Shown: positions 46,758 through 56,013 of the stretch, piece by piece
Layout of the letters: every line of letters starts with the position of its first letter
Position numbering within the stretch: position 1 is the stretch's first letter
Assembly: GCF_001189295.1 (NCBI RefSeq)
Contig: NZ_CP012159.1
Location: forward strand, 7,084,525 to 7,148,524
Length of the DNA stretch: 64,000 nucleotides
Reading direction: 5' to 3'
Origin: Chondromyces crocatus
GTDB lineage: Bacteria; Myxococcota_A; Polyangia; Polyangiales; Polyangiaceae
The notes under the pieces: generated by a model
Database searches by the model: none
Told to the model about the DNA's origin: nothing
The model's input: only the letters and a program-made list of their open reading frames with translations
Made by a program: the position numbers and the translations under genes

Positions 46758-48187
46758 AGTGCGCGGCATGGCTCCTCCTCGCCCTCGGGCTCCCGCTCGC
46801 GGGCTGCTACACGCCCTTCGGCGCCTCGGGGTCGGACCACGCGATCGCGCTGTACCGGGACGAGCGGGCGCGGACTGCGCTGCTCCAGCGGCACGGCGTC
46901 GACGGCATCTCCGCCAAGGCGCGGGCCGAGGGGAGGCGGCCCGCTCCCGCCGTGTTGACCGTGGACCAGGCGGTGACGCTGGCCAAGGACAACAGCCCGC
47001 GGCTGATCGAACTGACGGCGCGGGCCGAGGCGGCGCGGGTCGGGATCGACGCCTGGCGCACCCACAGGAACCCCGAACTGCGGCTCCAGCAAGGCCGCCT
47101 CGACCAGTACCTCAACGGTCAACCGAGGCTGGGGACGGCACTGCGCTTCCGGCCGTCACGCCCGGGTGAGGCCGACGCAGCGACGGCGACGGCGCGCTCG
47201 GAGGAGGTCACCGCGATCGCCGAGGCGCGGGCCGAGGAGCTGACCATCGAGGCCGACATCCGCTGGCTCTTCGACGAGGCCGCGCTCCTGGAGGCGGAGA
47301 TCGAGGCCGCCGACCGGGTGCTCGAAGCCCGGCGCGAGCGAGCCCGCCAGATGAAGGCACGTCTGGAGATCGCGCAGGCCACGACGCTCGACGACGTGAT
47401 GGCCGAGCTGTCCGCCGTGGAGGCGGAGCAAGGGGGCTTCGATCGGCGGGCGCGCCTGGAGGCGGTGAAGGGCGAGCTCCTCGACCGCGCTGGCCTCTCC
47501 CCCTCGTCCACGGTGCGGCTGGTCGGTGGGGCGACCAGGCGCTGGCCGCCCCCTGACCTGCCCTCCGAGGAAGCTTTGGTCGAGGCAGCCCTGCGGAACC
47601 GGGTCGAGGTCGCGACCGCGGCGGCGCAGATCGACGCGACCCACGCCCTCGCGTTCATCGAGCAGCGCAGGCGCTGGCCCTGGTTCACGTTCGTGGAGGT
47701 CGGCTACCAGTTCGCTCCCAGCGTGGAGACCGGGCGAGGCTGGACGTTCGAGCTGGCGCTGGAGCTGCCCGTGTTCAACACGGGGCGCGCTGGCGCGGAG
47801 GCAGCGGAGGTGACCCACCGGGCCGCGAAGACCGCGCTGGTCGCCGAGGTGAAGCTCGTGACCCGCGAGGTGCACGCCGCCTTGCTGGAGGTGAGGGCTG
47901 CGGAGAAGCTCGTCACGGAGTTCCGGAGGCGCGCGATCCCCGCCGCAGAGCGGGCCGACGCCGCCGCCCAGCAAGCCCTGGAGGCGCGCGGGATCAGCGG
48001 GGTGGACGCCCTGCTCACCCGCGAGCGGCTCGCCAGCACCGAGCAGAAACAGACAGAGCTGATGCGGCGCTACGTGACCGGCGTCGATGCGCTGCGTCGC
48101 GCCGTGGGGGGCCGGATCCCAGGGGAGTCACCCGAGAAATCGTCCGAGAAGTCGTCCACGCGAGGAGGTCCGCCCGATGCGCCCTGA
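46745..48187 (+). CDS. TolC-family outer-membrane efflux lipoprotein
   Basis: 480 residues from ATG 46745, which overlaps the adaptor gene by 13 bases. Signal peptide with lipobox PLAGC. The body is the duplicated long-helix TolC/OMF fold: VLTVDQAVTLAKDNSPRLIEL, extended Ala/Glu-rich coiled coils (220-300 and 390-450), and an outer-membrane strand pair around FTFVEVGYQF and WTFELALELPVF. Trimers form an outer-membrane duct docking onto HlyD-type adaptors, here encoded by the preceding gene. No ABC, RND or MFS pump is present in the operon, so the inner-membrane partner is missing or is DUF4956. Confidence 0.92.
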   Translation: MGPLKCAAWLLLALGLPLAGCYTPFGASGSDHAIALYRDERARTALLQRHGVDGISAKARAEGRRPAPAVLTVDQAVTLAKDNSPRLIELTARAEAARVGIDAWRTHRNPELRLQQGRLDQYLNGQPRLGTALRFRPSRPGEADAATATARSEEVTAIAEARAEELTIEADIRWLFDEAALLEAEIEAADRVLEARRERARQMKARLEIAQATTLDDVMAELSAVEAEQGGFDRRARLEAVKGELLDRAGLSPSSTVRLVGGATRRWPPPDLPSEEALVEAALRNRVEVATAAAQIDATHALAFIEQRRRWPWFTFVEVGYQFAPSVETGRGWTFELALELPVFNTGRAGAEAAEVTHRAAKTALVAEVKLVTREVHAALLEVRAAEKLVTEFRRRAIPAAERADAAAQQALEARGISGVDALLTRERLASTEQKQTELMRRYVTGVDALRRAVGGRIPGESPEKSSEKSSTRGGPPDAP

Positions 48188-49403
48188 TCGTGTCCTTTCT
48201 CTGATGTGTGGCGCGGCCGTCGCCAGCGGCTGCGTGGTCCCGGAAGACGAGGCCGCGCAGGTGTTCGACCGCTCCGTGCTCCACACCGTCGAGATCTACG
48301 TGGGGAAGCAGCACCTCGATCAGCTCGCCACCGATCTGGACGAGCGCGTCCCGTGCACGCTGATCTACGACGGCAACTACGTGCCAGGAGCCGGCGTGCG
48401 CCAGAAGGGGAACGATCTCGTCGATCTCGCCGACAAGCCGAGCTTCAGCGTCAAGTTCGACGAGTTCGCCGACACCAAGCTCCACGGGCTGAACAAGATC
48501 CTGCTGAACGCCTCGATCCAGGACCCCACCTTCCTGCGCGAACTCATCGGCGCCGACATGTACACCCGCGCCGGACTCCCGACCGCACGCACCGCGCACG
48601 CGCAGGTGCGGTTCAATGGCGAGGACCGTGGGATCTACGTGGTCGTGGAGTCCGTCGACAAGGACTTCCTCCGCGTCCATTTCGGCGAGCAGAACGAAGA
48701 AGGGAACCTGTACGAAGGCCCCTGCTGCGGGGATTTCATCGGCGACGTGGAGCAGCTCGAACTCAAGGACGAGGACGAAGGCAGGACCCGCGACGACATC
48801 CGGGGACTCGCGCAGATCATCGCCCAGACCCCCGACGCGCTGCTGGAGAACCTGCTCACCCGCTACCTCGATCTCGACGGGTTCATGAAGGGCTACGCGC
48901 TGGACGCCGCCCTCGCGCACTGGGACGGCTACGCTTACCGGGCGAACAACTACTACCTCTACAACAACCCCGACGACGACCGGTTCGTGTTCATCCCCCA
49001 CGGCATGGATCGGATCCTGGATGATGCGTCGTTCGACACCGAGACCACGCCCGTAGCGCTGCTCCCGCAGCGGATCCGGGCGATCCCCACCCTGGAAGCC
49101 CAGTTCCAGTCGGCCCTCGCGAGCGTGATGATCACGACGTGGAACGAGACGGCCATGACGAGCGCCATGGATCGTACAGGAGCGCTCCTCCGCGCCGCGT
49201 CCGCGGGCCCCCGGACGACCCAGGACCTGGCCACGTTCGAGGCCAGCGTGGGCCCCCTGAAGGAAGCCCTGACCCGGCGTCGTGCGCTCCTGGATCCCGG
49301 CATCGCGTGCGGCGACGGGCAGCAAGAGGGGCTCGAGACCTGCGACGACGGCAACACGGCATCGGGAGACGGGTGCGGAAAACGCTGCCGTGTGGAACCC
49401 TGA
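48177..49403 (+). CDS. CotH kinase-fold protein 2 with DUF4215 tail
   Basis: 408 residues. A signal peptide ends near ASGC (Cys19), a probable lipobox. The CotH domain is complete and has no collagen-like insert: GAGVRQKGNDLVD, KPSFSVKFDEFAD, KLHGLNKILLNASIQDPTFLR, GADMYTRAGLPTARTAH, DRGIYVVVESVDKDFL, ALAHWDGYAYRANNYYLYNN and FIPHGMDRIL. The last 30 residues (CGDGQQEGLETCDDGNTASG then DGCGKRC) are one DUF4215 myxobacterial cysteine-rich repeat, common at the ends of secreted Myxococcota proteins. The start overlaps the TolC gene by 11 bases. Two CotH proteins in one operon suggests two substrates or a heteromer. Confidence 0.93.
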   Translation: MRPDRVLSLMCGAAVASGCVVPEDEAAQVFDRSVLHTVEIYVGKQHLDQLATDLDERVPCTLIYDGNYVPGAGVRQKGNDLVDLADKPSFSVKFDEFADTKLHGLNKILLNASIQDPTFLRELIGADMYTRAGLPTARTAHAQVRFNGEDRGIYVVVESVDKDFLRVHFGEQNEEGNLYEGPCCGDFIGDVEQLELKDEDEGRTRDDIRGLAQIIAQTPDALLENLLTRYLDLDGFMKGYALDAALAHWDGYAYRANNYYLYNNPDDDRFVFIPHGMDRILDDASFDTETTPVALLPQRIRAIPTLEAQFQSALASVMITTWNETAMTSAMDRTGALLRAASAGPRTTQDLATFEASVGPLKEALTRRRALLDPGIACGDGQQEGLETCDDGNTASGDGCGKRCRVEP

Positions 49404-49415
49404 GGAGGGTCGACC

Positions 49416-50177
49416 ATGGACGAGATCATCGAGCGTTACGAGTACAAGTACCTGATCCCCGAGCGCCTCATCACGGCGATCCGAGGCACGGTCCGTACGA
49501 CGTCGAAGCTCGACAAGTACGCCGACGCGAACGGCCGCTACCGGATCCGGTCGCTGTACTTCGACACGGACCGCTACGACCTCTACTGGGCCAACGAGCG
49601 GAAGCAGTGGGACCGCTTCAAGCTCCGTGCCCGGATGTACCCGGGCGCCGAGAAGAGCCCGGTGTTCCTGGAGGTGAAGCGGCGGGTGAAGGACGTCATC
49701 ATCAAGACCCGCGCCGCCGTCCCGGCGAGCACCTGGCGGGAGGTGCTCGCTGGCAAGAGCGAGGCGCTCTCCACCCTCTCGCCCTCGGCGCGAGCAGGCG
49801 TCCAGCGCTTCCTCGCCCCCTACCACCGGCACCACACCAACCCGGTGGTGCTCGTCGAGTACGAGCGCGAGGCGTACATCAGCGAGCTGGAGAACTACGC
49901 GCGGCTGACGTTCGACCGCATGATCTCCGTGCAGTCGAAGACGCGCCTCGAACTCGACGCCGACCCGCGCCGATGGCGGCTGATCGACCACCCCGTGCAG
50001 ACCCGGACGCAGGAGCCGGTGACGGTCCTCGAACTCAAGTTCGAGCGGCGCCCACCGGCCTGGATGAGCGCCATGGTGAAGCGCCTCGAACTCGTCCGGT
50101 ACTCGTTCTCGAAGTACTGCTACGGCGTCACGGCAGAGCTGACCCTGCCGGGCAGTCGCTGCACGCTGGCCCGCTGA
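49416..50177 (+). CDS. VTC-domain polyphosphate polymerase
   Basis: 253 residues, essentially a bare VTC tunnel domain. Catalytic-face motifs are present: RYEYKYLIP at the start, YRIRSLYFDTDRYDLY, DRFKLRARMYP, PVFLEVKRRVKDVIIKTRA, LVEYEREAYIS, and a final VLELKFERRPPAWM, i.e. the basic tunnel residues and the metal-binding Glu of E-x-K. VTC4 in yeast polymerises ATP gamma-phosphate into polyphosphate. No SPX domain and no membrane helix, so it would work in the cytoplasm, possibly coupled to DUF4956. It follows CotH 2 by 12 bases and ends the operon. Confidence 0.93.
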   Translation: MDEIIERYEYKYLIPERLITAIRGTVRTTSKLDKYADANGRYRIRSLYFDTDRYDLYWANERKQWDRFKLRARMYPGAEKSPVFLEVKRRVKDVIIKTRAAVPASTWREVLAGKSEALSTLSPSARAGVQRFLAPYHRHHTNPVVLVEYEREAYISELENYARLTFDRMISVQSKTRLELDADPRRWRLIDHPVQTRTQEPVTVLELKFERRPPAWMSAMVKRLELVRYSFSKYCYGVTAELTLPGSRCTLAR

Positions 50178-50244
50178 TCGGCTCCCTTTCTCCGAAGGGC
50201 TCCCACCAGCAAGCCCCCCGAGACAGGGCGCGGCGCCTCGCTCG

Positions 50245-50298
50245 GGCCGAAGGCACCGCCACCTTCGTTCAGGCCGAAGGCACCGACACCTTGGAGAG
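50245..50298. repeat. 27-bp duplication at a gene end
   Basis: GGCCGAAGGCACCG(C/A)CACCTT occurs at 50245 and 50272, 27 bases apart; the second copy holds the last codons of the thioesterase gene, whose stop is at 50269-50271. The first copy continues past the stop. Confidence 0.8.
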
Positions 50299-51063
50299 CT
50301 CCCGGCTGATCACCGAGAGCACCGCCGCCTCGTCGCTGTGCAGGAAGAAGTGGCTGCCAGGGAAGATCTGAAACGCGAACTCGCCCCCTGCATGCTCCCG
50401 CCACGCCTCGATCGCGGGCGGCAGCGCGTTCGGATCGTCGGCCCCTCCGAGCGCGAGCATGGGCAGGTCGAGCGGCGGCGCCGGCACGTGCGGGTGCGTC
50501 GCGAGCAGCTCGAAGTCCGCGCGCAGGATGGGCAGCATCAGCTCGACCAGCTCGGGCTCGCGCAGGATCTCCTCGGGCGTCCCCCCGTAGTGCCGCAACC
50601 GCGCGATCAGCGCCGGATCGTCGAGGAGATGCTTCGGCGGCTCGGGATCGACGATGTGCGGCGCGCGATGGCCCGACACGATGAGCCGCGCAGGCAACGG
50701 CGCCCCCTCGGCGCGCAGCCAGCGGCACAGCGCGAAGGACAGGATGGCGCCCATGCTGTGGCCGAACATCACCAGCGGCGTCTGCCCTGCGCCCGGCAGA
50801 TCCCGCACCAGCGGCCCGAGAACGCCGACGACCTCGTCGAGGCGCCGGATCAACGACTCGCCCATCCGCATCCCTCGCCCGGGGAGCTGCACGCAGAGCA
50901 CCTCCACATCGGGAGGGAGACGCGTCGGCCACGTCCTGAAGCTCGTCGCGCTCCCGCCCGCGTACGGAATGCAGAGCAGGCGTGCGCGTGGCGCAGCGAG
51001 GGGACGAGGGCGCCAGAGCCATCGGTTCACATCACTGCTGGCGGTGCTGGAAATTCCTCTCAT
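50269..51063 (-). CDS. Type II thioesterase (alpha/beta hydrolase)
   Basis: 264 residues. Thioesterase II family features: LLCIPYAGGSATSFRTW near the start, VLCVQLPGRGMRMGE, the nucleophile elbow FGHSMGAILSF (Ser103), ALGGADDPN (Asp region) and GSHFFLH (His). These enzymes remove aberrant acyl groups from the carrier proteins of PKS and NRPS assembly lines. No biosynthetic megasynthase is in the window, so it may serve one elsewhere in the genome or another acyl carrier. ATG 51063 is used; upstream sequence is not coding-like. Convergent with the VTC operon. Confidence 0.9.
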   Translation of the reverse strand: MRGISSTASSDVNRWLWRPRPLAAPRARLLCIPYAGGSATSFRTWPTRLPPDVEVLCVQLPGRGMRMGESLIRRLDEVVGVLGPLVRDLPGAGQTPLVMFGHSMGAILSFALCRWLRAEGAPLPARLIVSGHRAPHIVDPEPPKHLLDDPALIARLRHYGGTPEEILREPELVELMLPILRADFELLATHPHVPAPPLDLPMLALGGADDPNALPPAIEAWREHAGGEFAFQIFPGSHFFLHSDEAAVLSVISRELSKVSVPSA

Positions 51064-51312
51064 CGACAAACCCGTCACCAGACCTCCGACCCGACGAGGT
51101 CGAATGGCCGCGCATCTTGCCGTAGGCGTGCGCGCACGTCGAACGCAAATCGACCGCAAGGACAGGATCGGCCGAGCCCTCGTTCGAGCCCATGACAGCT
51201 TTGCGACGAGCCCATCTCGACACGGTGCACACGTCGAACCGAGCCAGTGCAACCAGGACAATTGTGGGCTAACACTCCGGGCCTGGCGAACGAGCCAGCG
51301 AAGGAGATTCCG

Positions 51313-51753
51313 ATGAGCAGCGACAGCCCCACCGTACTCGAGAAGCGCCTTTACACCGCCGTGGCCACCGCGACGTCGGGCCGTGATGGTCGGGCGAAGA
51401 GCGATGATGGAACGCTCGATCTCGCCATCGTCCCCCCCAAGGCGCTGGGCGGTAGCGGCGCCCCGGGGACCAACCCGGAGCAGCTCTTCGCCGCCGGCTA
51501 CGCGGCCTGCTTCGGCAGCGCGGCGGCGCACGTCGCGCGGGCGCAGAAGATCAACGCCGGCCCCATCGCGGTGACGGCCCACGTCACCATCGGCAACGTC
51601 GGCCAGGGCTTCGGCCTGGAGGTCGAACTCGTCGTCGACATCCCGCAGCTCCCCAAGGATCAGGCCGAGGCCCTCGTGAAGGCCGCACACCAGGTCTGCC
51701 CCTACTCGAATGCCACCCGCGGCAACATCGTGGTCAACTTGAAGGTCGCGTGA
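51313..51753 (+). CDS. ohr: Ohr-type OsmC family organic hydroperoxide reductase
   Basis: 146 residues. ATG 51313 is preceded by AAGGAG. Typical Ohr motifs: VLEKRLYTAVATATSGRDG, NPEQLFAAGYAACFGSA with the peroxidatic Cys66, and VCPYSNATRGNIVVNL with the resolving Cys129. The pair reduces organic hydroperoxides using lipoylated electron donors. No OhrR (MarR-type) regulator is adjacent. OsmC itself has a different C-terminal signature, so Ohr is favoured. Confidence 0.92.
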   Translation: MSSDSPTVLEKRLYTAVATATSGRDGRAKSDDGTLDLAIVPPKALGGSGAPGTNPEQLFAAGYAACFGSAAAHVARAQKINAGPIAVTAHVTIGNVGQGFGLEVELVVDIPQLPKDQAEALVKAAHQVCPYSNATRGNIVVNLKVA

Positions 51754-51820
51754 AGCCAGCCCGGCGCGCGGCGTGGAGCTGGTGACGACCACGCCGCGCG
51801 ACGCCCAGCCTCCCCTCCCC

Positions 51821-53872
51821 TCACGGCGCTCCCTCCTTGCCCCGCGCGAGCTGCTTCTCCAGGAAGCGACCCACGCGGGCATAGAAGGCGATCCGGCTCT
51901 CCCGCCGCTCCAGCGAGTGGCCCTCGTCGTCCCGCACCATGTACTCCACCGGCACGCCCCGCCGCCGCAGCGCCAGCACGATCTGGTCCGACTCGGCGAG
52001 CGGGACCCGCGGATCGTTCGCCCCCGCGTAGACGAAGAGTGGCGCGACGATCTTGTCCGCATCGGCGAGCGGCGAGATCGAGTCGAGGAACGCGCCGTCC
52101 TTCTCCAGATCCCCGAACTCGACCTTGAACACCTCCTGCACGAACCCGGTCGTGGTCTTCAGGAACGTGCGCAGGCTGGAGATGCCCACCATGTCGACCC
52201 CCGCACGCCACAGCTCCGGTTGCCGCGTCAGGGCGAGCAGCACCATGTAGCCCCCGTAGCTGCCCCCCATGACCACCCGACGCGCCGGATCGGCCCACGG
52301 CTGCTCCCCGACCCAGCGCGCCACCGCCCCGAGATCCGCGAGCGCGTCCAGCCGCTTCCGCCCGTTGTCGGCCTCTTCGTAAGCCCGCCCGAACCCGGTC
52401 GAGCCCCGCACGTTCGGCTCCACCACCGCATACCCCAAGCTCCCGAAGTACCGCACGGCGGTGCTCCAGCGGATCTCCGACGAGTCGGCGGGCCCGCCAT
52501 GCACCAGCACGAGCACGGGCAGCGCGCCACGCGACGCACCGCCTTGCGGCAGGTAGACGTTCACCGGGACGCGGGTCCCATCGAACGACGTCACCTCCAC
52601 GATCGAGGCCTCCAGCGGAGGGAGCGCCGCCAGCGAGGGCCGTGGCTCGTCGCGCAGCCGGCTCACCATGCCGCTCGCGGTGTCGACGGCCATCACGTCG
52701 GCCGGCGCGCTGGGGGTCGACCACGAGACGCCGAGCCGCTTTCCATCGGCTGAAAAATCCGACAGCGTCCCGCTGCCCAGCGGGAGCGCCACGGTGCCTG
52801 CTGGCGTGAGCTTCTGCGCATCGAGCAAGCGCACCTCCGAGCGGTTGCCCGCGTTCATCCGCACCGCCACCCGGTCGCCTCGCCTGGAGACGGCAAGCTC
52901 GGCCGCCTTCGCCGTCCTGGGGTGCTCCTCCGTGTACCGCGCGAGCTCCCGCCCCGTGGCCGCATCGAGCGCCAGCACCAGGCCCGCCTCTCCACCGCCA
53001 TCCGTGGCGACGAAGACCCGGCGCCCATCGGCCGAGAAGCGCGCATAGCCCATCGTGGCCATCCCCTCCTTGGGATAGATCGCCCGAGCCTTCCCGCTCC
53101 CCAGATCGACGACGAACAGCGTCATGTCGCTGTTCGAGGTGAGCTGGATGAGCAGGGCTTCCTTGCCGTCACGGCGCGCGTCCGTCACCACCGCCGGCTT
53201 CGGCGCCGTGTAGACCACCCGCGGCACTCCACCGGAACTCGTGGACTGCACGATGACGCGTGACGAGACGTCCGCCGCTGCGCGCGCCGAGTACACCATC
53301 GTGCCTGGCGCCCCGTCGGGCAGCATGGGCATCGTCCGCTGCAGCGACTCGCCCGGCGTCAGCTCGACCAGGTTCTTGCCGCCGAGATCGACGCGAAAGA
53401 TCGACAGGTTCTCGTCCAGTCCCTTGTCCGACAGGAAGATCACCCCCTTGCCATCCGGCGTGATCACCCCGTCCGAGATCCGCTCCTTGGTGGAGACGAG
53501 GCGCCGCGCTGGCGCATCGGGACGTGAGGTCTCGGCCACGTAGAGCTGCGGGAGCCCGTGACGGTTCGAGTTGAACAGCAAGGTCTTCCCGTCGGGGCTG
53601 AAGCTCGCCTCGCTGTTCACGAACGCGTCCAGCAGCGGCACCACGCGCTCGGCGAGCGCCGCGTCACGCACCGCGTCCGCCCCGGCGGGGACATCGGGTC
53701 GCGCATCCGCGGGTGGCGCCGAGGTCACGGCCGGGCCAGGGCGCGCCTCCTCGGCCGCGCGATCACGTCGCCCCGAGGGAGCGACGTCCGCAGTCGCCGT
53801 CGCGCAAGCCGACAGCGCCACGGCCAGGCCGAGCAGACAGAGTCGGGGACCGGAGCGGGAGAGGCAACGCAT
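51821..53872 (-). CDS. S9 family (prolyl oligopeptidase-type) peptidase lipoprotein
   Basis: 683 residues. Signal peptide with lipobox LSAC (Cys23). Residues about 80-430 form a WD40-like propeller (SPDGKTLLFNSNRHG, TPDGKGVIFLSDKG, SADGRRVFVATDGG). The C-terminal hydrolase has VLVHGGPADSS, the nucleophile elbow GGSYGGYM (Ser538), AGANDPRVPL (Asp) and DEGHSLERRES (His), all intact. It should cut short peptides at the cell surface, feeding on prey protein. ATG 53872 is chosen over an upstream in-frame start at 53905 because it begins the signal peptide. Single gene. Confidence 0.93.
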   Translation of the reverse strand: MRCLSRSGPRLCLLGLAVALSACATATADVAPSGRRDRAAEEARPGPAVTSAPPADARPDVPAGADAVRDAALAERVVPLLDAFVNSEASFSPDGKTLLFNSNRHGLPQLYVAETSRPDAPARRLVSTKERISDGVITPDGKGVIFLSDKGLDENLSIFRVDLGGKNLVELTPGESLQRTMPMLPDGAPGTMVYSARAAADVSSRVIVQSTSSGGVPRVVYTAPKPAVVTDARRDGKEALLIQLTSNSDMTLFVVDLGSGKARAIYPKEGMATMGYARFSADGRRVFVATDGGGEAGLVLALDAATGRELARYTEEHPRTAKAAELAVSRRGDRVAVRMNAGNRSEVRLLDAQKLTPAGTVALPLGSGTLSDFSADGKRLGVSWSTPSAPADVMAVDTASGMVSRLRDEPRPSLAALPPLEASIVEVTSFDGTRVPVNVYLPQGGASRGALPVLVLVHGGPADSSEIRWSTAVRYFGSLGYAVVEPNVRGSTGFGRAYEEADNGRKRLDALADLGAVARWVGEQPWADPARRVVMGGSYGGYMVLLALTRQPELWRAGVDMVGISSLRTFLKTTTGFVQEVFKVEFGDLEKDGAFLDSISPLADADKIVAPLFVYAGANDPRVPLAESDQIVLALRRRGVPVEYMVRDDEGHSLERRESRIAFYARVGRFLEKQLARGKEGAP

Positions 53873-54065
53873 GCCAGACCCTACCCCTCGGCAGCCCGGC
53901 GTCACAAGCCGGACGACCCGCCTCCCCTCGCCGGAGCCTTCCCAGGCACCTCGCTGGGCGCACCACCAGCGCGGACGGGAGCGCGCGATCCACTCCCCCG
54001 CTCTCCTCCGCGCTCATAGCGCGCGGTCCACGAAGGACCGGAGCCCGCGCGCTCTCGTGCTTCCC

Positions 54066-54803
54066 TCAGTGCTTGCCGTACTCAAGCGTCTTCCCACGGC
54101 GCTGCGCGTAGATGTACGCCTCCATCGCGCGCATGCGGGGGTCGTCGGCGCTCAGCGGCTCGGCGCGGACGGGGTGCTGCATGCACCAGTTGATCATGTC
54201 CCGCAGCAGCACCACGCGCCCGAGCTGCGCCTGGAACTTCGGGTACGTCTCCGGGTGCGTGTTCTCGGCGTGGGGATGGCACATGTCGCACGACACGGCG
54301 ACGGTGCTCCCCAGCTCGTCGGCGCTGTGGAACACGCGCGACCCTGCGAGCGCGAGCCGCTCGGTCTCCGTCTTCCACATGGCCACGTCCTGCTCGCTGA
54401 CGCGACCGTAGGTCTGCCCCTGGGACGTGCCGACCAGCTCCTTGTTTTCGGAGGCCGGGTGCAGGAGCCCCTTGCTCGCCCGCACGTTCGTCTCCCAGTG
54501 CGCGTCCGGGTTCTTGCGGATCCACTCGTTCATCAGCGCCGACGCGATCTCGTTCCCGGGGGTCCCGGTCGCGAAGGTCGCCCGCGTCTTGCCGTCGCAG
54601 AGCAGCACGTCGATCCCGTCCGCGCTCTGTGCAGCACCTCCAGGAGACGTGGGCGCGTGCTCGTCCCCGGGTCGGGTCCCTGTGACGGGCGGCTCCCCGC
54701 GTCGATCGGACCCCTCGGGAGCCGCAGGCTCGGACATGGCGCCACCACACGCGGCTGCAGCGAGCGTGGCGGCGAGCAGGACGAAGGAAAGGCGCGTCTT
54801 CAT
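54066..54803 (-). CDS. Exported c-type cytochrome-like lipoprotein
   Basis: 245 residues. Lipobox AAAC (Cys19) and a Pro/Gly/Ser-rich spacer, then a helical domain with one haem-binding CDMCH (172-176) and the following HAENTHPETYPKFQ and MINWCMQHPVRAEPL, an arrangement reminiscent of SoxA/thiosulfate-oxidation cytochromes in which Cys or Met serves as the distal ligand. It is the last of three co-oriented genes, 20 bases after the metallophosphoesterase, and probably passes electrons to or from the di-haem peroxidase at 56014-57594. Confidence 0.8.
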   Translation of the reverse strand: MKTRLSFVLLAATLAAAACGGAMSEPAAPEGSDRRGEPPVTGTRPGDEHAPTSPGGAAQSADGIDVLLCDGKTRATFATGTPGNEIASALMNEWIRKNPDAHWETNVRASKGLLHPASENKELVGTSQGQTYGRVSEQDVAMWKTETERLALAGSRVFHSADELGSTVAVSCDMCHPHAENTHPETYPKFQAQLGRVVLLRDMINWCMQHPVRAEPLSADDPRMRAMEAYIYAQRRGKTLEYGKH

Positions 54804-54823
54804 CGGTACCTCTCGTTCCTCGG

Positions 54824-56005
<1,182 letters not shown>

Positions 56006-56013
56006 GGTGTCCC

